Source: an uncultured Acetatifactor sp. (GTDB lineage Bacteria > Bacillota > Clostridia > Lachnospirales > Lachnospiraceae). From it: a stretch of DNA of 64,000 nucleotides. Under the pieces are notes generated by a model that saw only the letters and a list, made by a program, of their open reading frames with translations, did not search any database and was not told the DNA's origin. Positions 8,758 through 17,006 of this stretch are shown here, one piece after another; positions within the stretch are counted from its first letter, which is position 1; every line of letters starts with the position of its first letter. Location of the stretch: positions 62,001-126,000 of the forward strand of contig CAJTMX010000005.1 of the NCBI GenBank assembly GCA_910577235.1, read 5' to 3'. The position numbers and the translations under genes are program-made.

Positions 8758-9432
8758 ATGATTGATATAGAGAAGTATATACAGGATTTATCGTCCCAGC
8801 TAAAAGACTGTTTTAGTGACAGGCTGTTGTATCTAGGCCTACAGGGCAGCTATTTAAGAGGCGAGGCCACAGAGAACAGTGATATTGATATCATGGTAAT
8901 TCTGGAAGATATGTCTGCCGCAGATTTGCAGAGCTATCGGGAATGTCTGATCCGGGTGGGCAATTACGAGCTGTCCTGCGGTTTTATCTGCGGGAAAGAA
9001 GAGATGGCGCATTGGAATCCGTTGGAGGTGTGTCAGTTGCTGCATACCACAAAAGATTATTACGGAAAGCTGGAGGATTATGTTCCTCCCTACACCATGG
9101 ACGACATAAAAAACTATGTCCGGCTGAGCCTGGGAAACCTGTTCCATGAGCTTTGCCACCGCTATATACACGCAGAGAGGGAGCGCAATATCTCTGCATT
9201 TCCATATACCTGTAAGTCGGCGTTTTTTATTTTACAGAACATGCATTATATAAACACTGGCAACTTTCAGTCTACGAAACAGGGACTGCTGGGTGCGCTG
9301 ACAGACCCGGAGGACAGGCAGGTGCTGGCTCTTGGACTGCGTCTGAAAGATGGCGGCGAGTACGATTTTGACAGCGCTTTTTCTATGCTGTTTCAATGGT
9401 GCCAGCATGCGTTGACACGGCTGGCAGACTAA
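8758..9432 (+). CDS. nucleotidyltransferase-domain protein
   Basis: A 224-residue protein with the minimal nucleotidyltransferase signature GSYLRGEATENSDIDIMVI (residues 30-48). This is the GSxxRG...SDID pattern that binds nucleotide and two metal-coordinating Asp residues. The rest (residues 90-224) is helical and has a HEPN-like look, as in aminoglycoside nucleotidyltransferase and KNTase-like relatives. GGAGG is close before the ATG (GGAGGAATTATATG). No antibiotic target or toxin partner is visible nearby, so it could be a solitary MNT-type enzyme or a streptomycin-adenylyltransferase relative; substrate unknown. Confidence 0.85.
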   Translation: MIDIEKYIQDLSSQLKDCFSDRLLYLGLQGSYLRGEATENSDIDIMVILEDMSAADLQSYRECLIRVGNYELSCGFICGKEEMAHWNPLEVCQLLHTTKDYYGKLEDYVPPYTMDDIKNYVRLSLGNLFHELCHRYIHAERERNISAFPYTCKSAFFILQNMHYINTGNFQSTKQGLLGALTDPEDRQVLALGLRLKDGGEYDFDSAFSMLFQWCQHALTRLAD

Positions 9433-9513
9433 ACGGCGACAAAAAATGCACCGTCAGCCTTACCCGCAGTATTGCCGAATATAATGGAACGGAACGAATG
9501 AAAGGAATGGCAA

Positions 9514-10119
9514 ATGAGTAAAAAAAGCGGTTTCAAAAGTATTTTCCGCCTGTTTTCAGCGGAGAACTATAAAGGAAACAGAAACTATATCCGTACACAG
9601 AGAGTTTATGAGATCTTGCGGACGGCGCTGTACTTCGGTATCTCGCTGAGCCTGTTTGCGGCGGGATACATTGCCACGGGGAGTAAACTGAATCTGCTGA
9701 CGGTGGCGGCAGTGCTGGGCTGTCTGCCCGCCAGCAAGAGCGCGGTGAGTATGATCATGTTCCTGCGCTACAAGGGACTGGGCAGGGAGGCTGCTGCCCG
9801 GATCGAGCCCTGCCAGGGAGAACTTGTCTGTCTGTATGATATGGTATTTACATCTTACGCCAAAACTTTTGAGGTGGGGCATCTGGCTGTCAAGGGCAAT
9901 ATGATCTGTGGTTACAGCGAGAAACAGGATTTCCCGGAAAAAGAATTTCAGGCGCATATGGAACCTATTTTAAAGGCGGATAATCACAAAAATGTGACTA
10001 TAAAGATTTTCACGGATCTGGAGAAATATACATCGCGTCTTGTCCAGTTGCAGGCGCTGGAGACGGAGCAGGACAATACGGAGAGCATTGTCTGCACCCT
10101 AAAATCAGTGGTGTTGTAA
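9514..10119 (+). CDS. two-helix membrane protein, function unknown
   Basis: A 201-residue protein not recognised by family. Two adjacent hydrophobic segments (about residues 35-55 and 58-84) are followed by a soluble C-terminal half of about 115 residues with mixed charge. The N-terminus is basic (MSKKSGFKS), so both termini are probably cytoplasmic. AAAGGA lies before the ATG at good distance. It is followed after 45 bases by an RluA-type pseudouridine synthase, and the two may be cotranscribed. Confidence 0.75.
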   Translation: MSKKSGFKSIFRLFSAENYKGNRNYIRTQRVYEILRTALYFGISLSLFAAGYIATGSKLNLLTVAAVLGCLPASKSAVSMIMFLRYKGLGREAAARIEPCQGELVCLYDMVFTSYAKTFEVGHLAVKGNMICGYSEKQDFPEKEFQAHMEPILKADNHKNVTIKIFTDLEKYTSRLVQLQALETEQDNTESIVCTLKSVVL

Positions 10120-10164
10120 CGCCGTCCACATGGGAAAACAGACTACAGGTTAAGGAGGCCAAGG

Positions 10165-11262
10165 ATGGTAGCCCTGGAGATCGAAACCAATCAGGCCGGG
10201 CAACGGCTGGATAAATTTCTGGGAAAATATCTGCCCGCAGCACCAGCCGGATTTTTTTACAAAATGCTCCGCAAAAAGAATATAACGTTAAATGACAAAA
10301 AGGCGGAAGGCAGAGAAATCCTGAAACAGAAAGACTTGGTGACTTTCTGGCTGGCGGATGAGACGATCCTGAAATTCGGCGGATATTTGCCCGGGCCGGA
10401 TAAAGGGGCAGATAAGAGACTGGACAGGGAAGAATTATATCGCCTGGCATATAAACGCTTGCAGGAGGTCCCCGTGCTTTACGAGGACGATCATGTACTG
10501 ATCCTGGACAAACCGGCGGGAATGCTGACCCAGCAGGCAAGGGCAGAGGACATGAGTCTCAACGAGTGGATGATCGGTTATCTGCTGCATACCGGCGCTA
10601 TGAACGCCAAAGAGCTGCAGCTGTTCCGGCCCTCGGTCTGTAACCGGCTGGACCGCAATACCAGCGGCCTGGTACTGTGTGGGAAATCCCTGCCGGGCAG
10701 CCAGGCTTTGAGCCAGTTGATACGCAGCCGGAACCTGCGCAAATTCTACAGGACAATATGCGTGGGTACACTCACGGCGGCCCCTCCCGGACTGGCGCTG
10801 CAAGGCTATCTGCAAAAGGATTCGCGGACAAACCGGGTCAGTGTGGCCAAACAGGGGCCGGGAGAATATATTCACACCGTCTGCCGTCCGTTGCGGTATT
10901 ATTCTTTTCCCACAGATATGCCTCAAAAGCCGCTCTGTTTTACAGAGCTGGAGGTGGAGCTGATCACCGGGAAGACTCATCAGATACGGGCCCATTTGTC
11001 GTCCACAGGACATCCGCTGGTGGGAGACTGCAAATACGGCAAGGCGCAGGTAAATGAGATTTTCAAACAGCACTTTGATCTGCAATGGCAGTTACTGCAC
11101 GCCTACAGACTGGAGTTCCCTGCCCTCGAGGGAACATTGGCGCCGCTTGGCGGCAAAAGCATACAGGCGCCGCTGCCCGCCTGTTTTACATCGATCCTGG
11201 CAGAACTTAAACCGTTTATACCGCATGATAAAGGAGAGAATCACTATTCCACTGGGAGATAA
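10165..11262 (+). CDS. RluA/RluD family pseudouridine synthase
   Basis: Isomerises uridine in rRNA or tRNA. The product (365 residues) has an N-terminal S4-like segment (GQRLDKFLGKYLP, then NITLNDKKA). The RluA catalytic domain follows: VLYEDDHVLILDKPAGM, the catalytic Asp in NRLDRNTSGLVL (normally HRLD; here the His is Asn), the ELITGKTHQIRAHL block and the GDCKYG block. GGAGG precedes the ATG. A second RluD-type gene occurs at 38.6-39.5 kb. The His-to-Asn change in the HRLD motif lies outside the catalytic Asp, so activity is still expected. Confidence 0.92.
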   Translation: MVALEIETNQAGQRLDKFLGKYLPAAPAGFFYKMLRKKNITLNDKKAEGREILKQKDLVTFWLADETILKFGGYLPGPDKGADKRLDREELYRLAYKRLQEVPVLYEDDHVLILDKPAGMLTQQARAEDMSLNEWMIGYLLHTGAMNAKELQLFRPSVCNRLDRNTSGLVLCGKSLPGSQALSQLIRSRNLRKFYRTICVGTLTAAPPGLALQGYLQKDSRTNRVSVAKQGPGEYIHTVCRPLRYYSFPTDMPQKPLCFTELEVELITGKTHQIRAHLSSTGHPLVGDCKYGKAQVNEIFKQHFDLQWQLLHAYRLEFPALEGTLAPLGGKSIQAPLPACFTSILAELKPFIPHDKGENHYSTGR

Positions 11263-11431
11263 TCTCCTAATAAACTGTGTTTCTGCAGGCCAGAGAAAGA
11301 CAAACATCCTGAGTAACTATACCGTCATTGGATACGATGAGGAAAAGATCGCGGTCATACAGAGACAGGTGCCCTATGATAAAGAAGAGGACCGTCTGAT
11401 CGAGGAGAGAGGTATGATCAGGCGGCTATAA
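11225..11431 (+). CDS. small conserved-looking protein, function unknown
   Basis: A 68-residue frame starting with ATG 11225 inside the 3' end of the pseudouridine synthase gene (38-base overlap) and ending 22 bases before recU. It contains PLGDNLLINCVSAGQRKTN and ends in charged Asp/Glu/Arg-rich sequence. No good ribosome site precedes the ATG; AAGGAG lies just inside the frame and would suit an ATT or other later start. It is a plausible small protein in the operon but not certain, and no family was recognised. Confidence 0.45.
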   Translation: MIKERITIPLGDNLLINCVSAGQRKTNILSNYTVIGYDEEKIAVIQRQVPYDKEEDRLIEERGMIRRL

Positions 11432-11453
11432 ATGACCGGAAAAGAGGCAGTAT

Positions 11454-11999
11454 ATGGCAACATGGAATTCCCGGGGGCTTCGCGGCTCTACGCTGGAGGA
11501 TATGATAAACCGCACCAATGAGCGGTATGCGGAGGGGGGATTGGCGCTGATCCAGAAGATCCCCACTCCCATCACGCCTATAAAGATGGATCAACAGACC
11601 AGACATATCACGCTGGCCTATTTCGAGCAGAAGAGTACAGTAGACTACATCGGAGCCGTCCAGGGTATTCCGGTGTGCTTTGACGCCAAGGAATGCGCCG
11701 TAGACACCTTTTCCCTGCAAAATATCCATGAACACCAGGTACTGTTTATGGAACGCTTTGAAAAACAGAGGGGCATAGCTTTTTTCCTGATCTTTTATAC
11801 CCACAGAGACCAGCTCTACTATCTGCCCTTTTCACACATGCGGCGTTTCTGGAACCGGGCCAGGGAGGGCGGCCGCAAAAGCTTTCGGTACGAAGAACTG
11901 GACCCGCGTTTCTTCCTGCCCAAAAAGCACGGCATACTTGTCCCCTACCTGGATATCCTGCAGCAGGACCTGGAACAGCGGGAGGAACAGGAAAATTAA
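11454..11999 (+). CDS. recU: Holliday junction resolvase RecU
   Basis: RecU cleaves Holliday junctions during recombination and DNA repair in Firmicutes. The 181-residue product carries the family N-terminus WNSRGLRGSTLEDMIN and the nuclease core STVDYIGAVQGIPVCFDAKE, giving the PD-(D/E)xK residues Asp of VDYIG and Asp/Lys of FDAKE. The length is normal. In Bacillus recU is next to ponA; no penicillin-binding protein follows here. Instead there is a 250-base regulatory gap and the histidine genes. Confidence 0.93.
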   Translation: MATWNSRGLRGSTLEDMINRTNERYAEGGLALIQKIPTPITPIKMDQQTRHITLAYFEQKSTVDYIGAVQGIPVCFDAKECAVDTFSLQNIHEHQVLFMERFEKQRGIAFFLIFYTHRDQLYYLPFSHMRRFWNRAREGGRKSFRYEELDPRFFLPKKHGILVPYLDILQQDLEQREEQEN

Positions 12000-12041
12000 A
12001 ACAGCAGCACAAAGGGTAAAAGGAAGTTAAAAACTTAGGGC

Positions 12042-12070
12042 TTGACAGACATAGTATATTTATGTATACT
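12042..12070 (+). promoter_or_regulatory. sigma-A promoter of the his operon
   Basis: TTGACA (12042-12047) and TATACT (12065-12070) are separated by 17 bases. This is a near-perfect housekeeping promoter lying about 180 bases ahead of hisZ. Transcription should start near 12077, upstream of the palindromic site in the leader. Confidence 0.88.
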
Positions 12071-12092
12071 ACAAGAAATTGTTTTCTTTCGT

Positions 12093-12123
12093 GTGCTACC
12101 TAATTAGCACTGTGAAGTGCTAA
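12093..12123 (+). promoter_or_regulatory. palindromic leader site, possible operator or RNA switch before hisZ
   Basis: TTAGCACT (12104-12111) and AGTGCTAA (12116-12123) form a perfect 8-base inverted repeat with spacer GTGA. A further GTGCTA at 12093-12098 can instead pair with TAGCAC at 12105-12110. The centre strand can therefore pair with either neighbour, giving two exclusive hairpins. It lies about 30-45 bases past the predicted transcription start. Its half-site resembles the CIRCE half-site, but the spacing is far too short for CIRCE. A TrpR-family HisR operator is the likeliest DNA-level reading. Confidence 0.7.
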
Positions 12124-12250
12124 AGTAGAATTGGCATATACCAGACAATAATAATGTGGCGACTGCAAACCGGATTTCCACACAATGACCCTTTGTAACA
12201 AACCGAAAATTTATACAGACAACAAATACATACAGAAAGGCCAAACCTCT

Positions 12251-13363
12251 ATGAGCAAAAGACTGCTGCACACCCCCGAGGGGGTGCGGGACATTTACGG
12301 AAAAGAATACACTGGCAAGTTATATGTGGAGAGCAAACTTCACGACGTAATCACCGGATACGGTTATGAGGATATTCAAACCCCCACGTTTGAATATTTT
12401 GACGTATTTTCCCGGGAGATCGGCACCACACCCTCCAAGGAACTCTATAAGTTTTTTGACAAAGAGGGCAATACGCTGGTGCTGCGGCCTGATTTTACAC
12501 CGTCTATCGCCCGCTGCGCCGCCAAGTACTTTATGGAGGCAAAGGAGCCCATCCGGTTCTGCTATCTGGGCAATACTTTTACCAATACCTCCAATCTCCA
12601 GGGCAAACTCAAGGAAGTCACCCAGATCGGAGCGGAGCTGGTGGGAGACGACAGCGTGCAGGCGGACGCGGAGATGATCAGCCTGGTCATCGAGGCTTTG
12701 AAGAATACGGGACTTACGCGGTTCCAGATCAGTGTGGGGCAGGTGGAATATTTTAAGGGCATATGCCAGGAGGCCGGGTTGGATACGGAGACGGAGGAAC
12801 AGCTGCGGGAGTACATCTCCGGCAAGAACTATTTCGCGGCGGAAGAACTGTTGCAGCAGCGGGAAGTCCCCGAACCCTATCACAGCACGCTGTTAAAGGC
12901 GGCAGATCTGTTCGGCTCCATCGATTCCCTGAAAGCCGCCAGAGAATCCGTACACAACAGCCGTTCCCTGGCAGCGATCCGGCGTCTGGAGTCCATATAT
13001 GAGATATTGAAACTCTACGGAGTGGAAGAGTACGTATCCTTTGATCTGGGAATGCTGAGTAAATATCACTATTACACAGGGATTATTTTCAAGGCATTTA
13101 CCTATGGGGTGGGAGCGCCTATCGTCAAGGGCGGACGCTACGATACGCTGCTGAAACAGTTTGGAAAGGATGCCCCCGCCATCGGTTTCGCCATGGTGAC
13201 AGACGATGTGCTGGAGGCGGTTCAATATCAGAAAGCGCCGCTGCCTCAGGGCATGGAAAAAAAGGTGTTGAACTACACCGAAGAGAACTACGCGGAAAAG
13301 CTCCGGGAGGCCAAAGAGAGCCGCAGACAGGGGATTCCCACCTTGCTGATACGAAAGGCTTAG
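12251..13363 (+). CDS. hisZ: ATP phosphoribosyltransferase regulatory subunit HisZ
   Basis: HisZ is a histidyl-tRNA-synthetase paralogue that lacks tRNA charging and forms the hetero-octameric complex with short-form HisG for the first step of histidine synthesis. Start chosen at ATG 12251 (AGAAAGG upstream); a frame beginning at 12185 has no ribosome site. The 370-residue protein shows class II motifs: the TPEGVRDIYG start, motif 2 with the RFCYLG and LQGKLKEVTQIGAEL sequence, and the HisS-like YYTGIIFKAF plus GGRYDTL. The anticodon-binding domain is absent, as expected for HisZ. It is first gene of the his run. Confidence 0.96.
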   Translation: MSKRLLHTPEGVRDIYGKEYTGKLYVESKLHDVITGYGYEDIQTPTFEYFDVFSREIGTTPSKELYKFFDKEGNTLVLRPDFTPSIARCAAKYFMEAKEPIRFCYLGNTFTNTSNLQGKLKEVTQIGAELVGDDSVQADAEMISLVIEALKNTGLTRFQISVGQVEYFKGICQEAGLDTETEEQLREYISGKNYFAAEELLQQREVPEPYHSTLLKAADLFGSIDSLKAARESVHNSRSLAAIRRLESIYEILKLYGVEEYVSFDLGMLSKYHYYTGIIFKAFTYGVGAPIVKGGRYDTLLKQFGKDAPAIGFAMVTDDVLEAVQYQKAPLPQGMEKKVLNYTEENYAEKLREAKESRRQGIPTLLIRKA

Positions 13364-13469
13364 GTGTGAAATCCGTTTGGGCTTGTGGGTTGCCCCGATC
13401 TTGCGGGAGCGAACTTCGGGATGAGAAAGTGATAAGGGTACGTTTGATTGGGGGAGAATATCGCATATT

Positions 13470-14126
13470 ATGAGTGAAGAGAGATATTTAACATTTGCGC
13501 TGGGCAAGGGCCGCCTGGCCAGCAAGACCATGGATTTACTGGAACAGATCGGCATTACCTGCGAGGAGATGAAGGACAAGACTTCCCGGAAACTGATCTT
13601 TGTGAACGAGGAACTGAAACTGCGTTTCTTTCTGGCCAAGGGACCGGATGTCCCCACCTATGTGGAATATGGTGCCGCCGATATCGGCGTGGTGGGGCGG
13701 GACACCATATTGGAGGAGAACCGCAATGTGTATGAGGTGCTTGACCTGGGTTTCGGAAAATGCCGCATGTGTGTCTGCGGTCCTCAGGAAGCCGGGGAAC
13801 TGCTCATGCATCATGAGAGAATCCGTGTGGCCAGCAAATATCCCCACATAGCCAGGGAATATTTTTACAATAAAAAGCATCAGACCGTGGACATCATCAA
13901 GCTGAACGGCTCCGTGGAACTGGGCCCCTTGGTGGAACTGTCGGACGTGATCGTGGATATCGTGGAGACCGGAGGTACGCTGCGTGAAAACGGCCTGGAA
14001 GTGCTGGAGGAGATTTGTCCCCTGTCGGCCCGGATGATCGTCAATCCGGTCAGTATGCAGATGGAGACGGAACGTATCAAGAATCTGATCTACAAGATGC
14101 GAAACCAGCTATCCCCTGTATCTTAA
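13470..14126 (+). CDS. hisG: ATP phosphoribosyltransferase, short form HisG
   Basis: Catalyses condensation of ATP with PRPP, the committed and feedback-controlled step of histidine synthesis. The 218-residue length is the short form, which needs HisZ, encoded just upstream. Visible family blocks are FALGKGRLASKTM at the N-terminus, VEYGAADIGVVGRDTILE, and the PRPP loop region DIVETGGTLRENGLEVLE. No C-terminal regulatory domain is present, again as in the short form. It is about 105 bases downstream of hisZ. Confidence 0.97.
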   Translation: MSEERYLTFALGKGRLASKTMDLLEQIGITCEEMKDKTSRKLIFVNEELKLRFFLAKGPDVPTYVEYGAADIGVVGRDTILEENRNVYEVLDLGFGKCRMCVCGPQEAGELLMHHERIRVASKYPHIAREYFYNKKHQTVDIIKLNGSVELGPLVELSDVIVDIVETGGTLRENGLEVLEEICPLSARMIVNPVSMQMETERIKNLIYKMRNQLSPVS

Positions 14127-14176
14127 AACAGGATTTTGCAATTACCTAACACTTAACCATATAAAAGGAGAACCAC

Positions 14177-15469
14177 ATGAGAATCGTAGAATTGACGGAC
14201 AGCACCCGTGAAAACGTGCTGAATGATCTGTTAAAGAGAAGTCCCAACAATTATTCCGGATATGAGGAAAAGGTCAATGAAATCTTAACGGCCGTAAAGA
14301 CAGAGGGAGACAAGGCTCTGTTTGATTACACCCTGAAATATGACAAATATCAGCTGACCCCGGAGAATATCCGCGTGACGGCGGAGGAGATCCGGGAGGC
14401 CTATGCCCAAATGGACCCGGAACTGGTGGAGGTTATCAGAAGGTCCGTGGCCAATATCCGGGCCTTTCACGAAAAGCAGCTGCGCAACAGCTGGTTTGAC
14501 GCCAAGGAAGACGGCACCATATTGGGGATGCGCATCACCCCCATCGGACGGGTGGGTGTGTATGTGCCGGGGGGCAAGGCAGCCTATCCCTCCAGCGTGC
14601 TGATGAATGTGGTGCCTGCCACGGTGGCAGGGGTAAAGGATATCATCATGACCACTCCTCCCGGCGCGGACGGCAAGGTTAATCCCGGAACGCTGGTGGC
14701 GGCGGATATCGCGGGGGTGAAGACCATCTACAAAGCCGGGGGTGCCCAGGCCGTCGCCGCCATGGCCTACGGAACAGAGTCCGTTCCCAAAGTGGATAAG
14801 ATCACAGGCCCCGGCAATATCTTTGTGGCCCTGGCAAAAAAGGCGGTGTACGGACATGTGAGCATCGATTCCATCGCCGGACCCAGCGAGATCCTGGTGC
14901 TGGCGGACGAAACGGCCAATCCCCGGTATGTGGCGGCAGATCTTTTAAGCCAGGCGGAGCATGACGAGCTGGCCAGCGCCATACTGATCACCACTTCCAG
15001 GGAACTTGCGGAGCAGGTATCCGCAGAGGTGGACGTATTTTTGCAGCGGCTTTCCCGCAGGGAGATCATGGAAAAATCTCTGGACAATTACGGCTATATC
15101 CTGCTGGCGGAGAATATGGAAACAGCCATAGAAACCGCCAACGACATTGCCTCCGAACATCTGGAGATATTGACAAAGAATCCTTTTGACACGATGACCA
15201 GGATTCAGAATGCCGGGGCCATCTTCCTGGGAGAATACAGTTCGGAACCGCTGGGAGACTATTTCGCGGGTCCCAACCACATCCTGCCCACCAACGGTAC
15301 GGCCAAGTTCTTTTCGCCTGTAAATGTGGATGACTTTATCAAAAAGACCAGTATCATCTCCTATTCCCGGGAGGCGTTACAGGCCGTACATCAGGATATA
15401 GAGAGGTTTGCCGAGAGCGAAGGACTGACCGCCCACGCCAACAGCATCAGAGTCCGCTTTGAGAAGTGA
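14177..15469 (+). CDS. hisD: histidinol dehydrogenase HisD
   Basis: Zinc enzyme that oxidises L-histidinol to L-histidine in two NAD-dependent steps, the end of the pathway. The 430-residue length is standard. Diagnostic stretches include RVGVYVPGGKAAYPSSVLMN, the KITGPGN block, SIAGPSEILVLAD, QAEHDELASAI (zinc-binding and catalytic Glu/His) and the C-terminal HILPTNGTAKF plus FIKKTS. AAAAGGAG precedes the ATG. It follows hisG by 50 bases and precedes hisB by about 110, in the same direction. Confidence 0.98.
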   Translation: MRIVELTDSTRENVLNDLLKRSPNNYSGYEEKVNEILTAVKTEGDKALFDYTLKYDKYQLTPENIRVTAEEIREAYAQMDPELVEVIRRSVANIRAFHEKQLRNSWFDAKEDGTILGMRITPIGRVGVYVPGGKAAYPSSVLMNVVPATVAGVKDIIMTTPPGADGKVNPGTLVAADIAGVKTIYKAGGAQAVAAMAYGTESVPKVDKITGPGNIFVALAKKAVYGHVSIDSIAGPSEILVLADETANPRYVAADLLSQAEHDELASAILITTSRELAEQVSAEVDVFLQRLSRREIMEKSLDNYGYILLAENMETAIETANDIASEHLEILTKNPFDTMTRIQNAGAIFLGEYSSEPLGDYFAGPNHILPTNGTAKFFSPVNVDDFIKKTSIISYSREALQAVHQDIERFAESEGLTAHANSIRVRFEK

Positions 15470-15581
15470 CGCAGAGAGACTATGACGAGTCTGTGTTGAG
15501 GAATGATGCAGGACGGAAGAGGATTCTTATAAAAGTGTGATGTCGCAGTTTTAAGCGCGGTATTGCGGAAAAGAGGAGATT

Positions 15582-16169
15582 ATGGAGCGTAGGAGCAGCG
15601 TAAAGCGCGGCACAAAGGAGACGGAGATCGAGATCACATTGAATCTGGATGGCAGCGGAAAAGCGGAGGTACATACAGGGATCGGCTTTCTGGATCACAT
15701 GCTGGAGGGCTTTGCCCGGCACGGTTTTTTTGATCTGACCTGCCATGTAAAGGGAGATCTTGCCGTGGACGGTCATCATACGGTGGAGGATACCGGAATC
15801 GTGCTGGGCCAGGCCATTTTGGAGGCCGTGGGAGACAAGACGGGGATCTGCCGCTATGGCTATTTCCTTTTGCCTATGGACGAATCCCTGGCTCTGTGCG
15901 CCGTGGATCTGTGCGGCAGACCCTATCTGCAGTTTGACTGCGAATTTACAGCCCAGAGAGTGGGAGAACTGGATACGGAGCTGGTCAGGGAGTTTTTCTA
16001 TGCCGTCTCTTACAGCGCCGGGATGAATCTGCATCTGCGGATGTTGCAGGGCGGCAATAACCACCACATGATCGAGGCCATGTTTAAAGCGTTTGCCAAA
16101 TCTCTTGACCAGGCCACTGCCTTGGAGCCGAGACTTTCCGGAGTACTCAGCACAAAGGGAAAGTTATAG
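15582..16169 (+). CDS. hisB: imidazoleglycerol-phosphate dehydratase HisB
   Basis: Removes water from imidazole glycerol phosphate to make imidazole acetol phosphate. The 195-residue single-function form, without the phosphatase domain, has the manganese-binding motifs GIGFLDHMLEGFARHG, DGHHTVEDTGIVLG and the late GGNNHHMIEAMFKAFA. GAGGAG lies before the ATG. It follows hisD after 112 bases that show no obvious gene. The next gene, hisI, begins 12 bases later. Confidence 0.97.
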   Translation: MERRSSVKRGTKETEIEITLNLDGSGKAEVHTGIGFLDHMLEGFARHGFFDLTCHVKGDLAVDGHHTVEDTGIVLGQAILEAVGDKTGICRYGYFLLPMDESLALCAVDLCGRPYLQFDCEFTAQRVGELDTELVREFFYAVSYSAGMNLHLRMLQGGNNHHMIEAMFKAFAKSLDQATALEPRLSGVLSTKGKL

Positions 16170-16181
16170 GGAGGAGACAAG

Positions 16182-16532
16182 ATGGACTGGAACATTGCTC
16201 TCGCATGGGAGGATTTAAAAAAGGATGCTCAGGGTCTGATACCCGTGATTGCCCAGGACGCGGAAAACGGAGACGTGCTGATGATGGCCTATATGAACGA
16301 GCAGGCGTATAACGACACCCTTCGCACCGGCAGGATGCATTATTACAGCCGCAGCCGAAAGGAGCAGTGGCTGAAGGGGGAGACCAGCGGTCACTATCAG
16401 TATCTGCAATCCCTAACGGCGGACTGCGACAGGGACACGCTGCTGGCCCGGATCGACCAGGTAGGAGCCGCCTGTCATACAGGTTCCCGCAGTTGCTTTT
16501 TTCAAAAGATCGTGGACAAAAACGGCGAATGA
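16182..16532 (+). CDS. hisI: phosphoribosyl-AMP cyclohydrolase HisI
   Basis: Opens the adenine ring of phosphoribosyl-AMP. The 116-residue product has the family blocks LIPVIAQDAENGDVLMMAYMN, the TGRMHYYSRSR strand, and the metal-binding DCDRDTLLARIDQVGAACHTG sequence with its two Asp and Cys. It is a cyclohydrolase alone, without the HisE pyrophosphohydrolase domain. Genes for hisE, hisA, hisF, hisH and hisC are not in the window, so the pathway is completed elsewhere. Confidence 0.96.
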   Translation: MDWNIALAWEDLKKDAQGLIPVIAQDAENGDVLMMAYMNEQAYNDTLRTGRMHYYSRSRKEQWLKGETSGHYQYLQSLTADCDRDTLLARIDQVGAACHTGSRSCFFQKIVDKNGE

Positions 16533-16600
16533 CAGTGCTAGGCCTTCCGGCTTTCTCATACAATGAAATAGCAGAAAACGGGAAGGACGGCAAACAGGCT

Positions 16601-16945
16601 ATGAGTGATTTTTCCACACAACAGAGACTACAGCTAAAAAGGCAGGTCAGAGAACGGTACTGGCAGGACAGACAGGATCTGGGGCAGCGGGAGCAACTGC
16701 TTTACGGCAGACCGCTCAGCTATTTTGGAGAGGAGCCTTCCCCGGACTATGATGACGAAGCGGATTGGAGCGGCATGGGAGATAACCCGGGAGGATCGGG
16801 CGGCACGCTGGGTCTGCGCATATTGCTTGCCGCTATATTGGTATGTCTGCTGGCTCTGGCCGACCATCGGGGAGATACCCTGTTTGGGATGAACAGCAGC
16901 CAGATTATGGAGTATCTTAGGTACGATTATATTTCTGCCCCGTGA
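16601..16945 (+). CDS. small membrane protein after the his genes, function unknown
   Basis: A 114-residue product with a soluble N-terminal 60 residues rich in Gln/Arg (TQQRLQLKRQVRERYWQDRQ) and a hydrophobic segment (GLRILLAAILVCLLALAD). It ends with GMNSSQIMEYLRYDY. GGAAGGA lies 13 bases before ATG 16601. An in-frame ATG at 16529 overlaps the hisI stop as ATGA and could give a 139-residue version by coupling. No family was recognised. It is the last gene before the his-operon terminator. Confidence 0.62.
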   Translation: MSDFSTQQRLQLKRQVRERYWQDRQDLGQREQLLYGRPLSYFGEEPSPDYDDEADWSGMGDNPGGSGGTLGLRILLAAILVCLLALADHRGDTLFGMNSSQIMEYLRYDYISAP

Positions 16946-16968
16946 CACAGGAGCTGAGAATATTGGGT

Positions 16969-17006
16969 GGCGCATAGAATCGCAGGGTTTATGCGCCGCT
17001 GTTTTT
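16969..17006 (+). terminator. intrinsic terminator of the his operon
   Basis: GGCGCATA (16969-16976) pairs perfectly with TATGCGCC (16990-16997), a 13-base loop between, and the stem is followed by GCTGTTTTT. The GC-rich stem and T-run make a convincing Rho-independent terminator just after the last his-operon gene. Confidence 0.85.

Noticed and set aside
12104..12123. CIRCE element for HrcA
   Set aside because: The half-sites resemble TTAGCACTC/GAGTGCTAA but the spacer is four bases instead of nine, and the next genes are histidine biosynthesis, not chaperones.
12071..12250. T-box riboswitch before hisZ
   Set aside because: No AGGGTGGNACCGCG T-box or following terminator was found in the leader.
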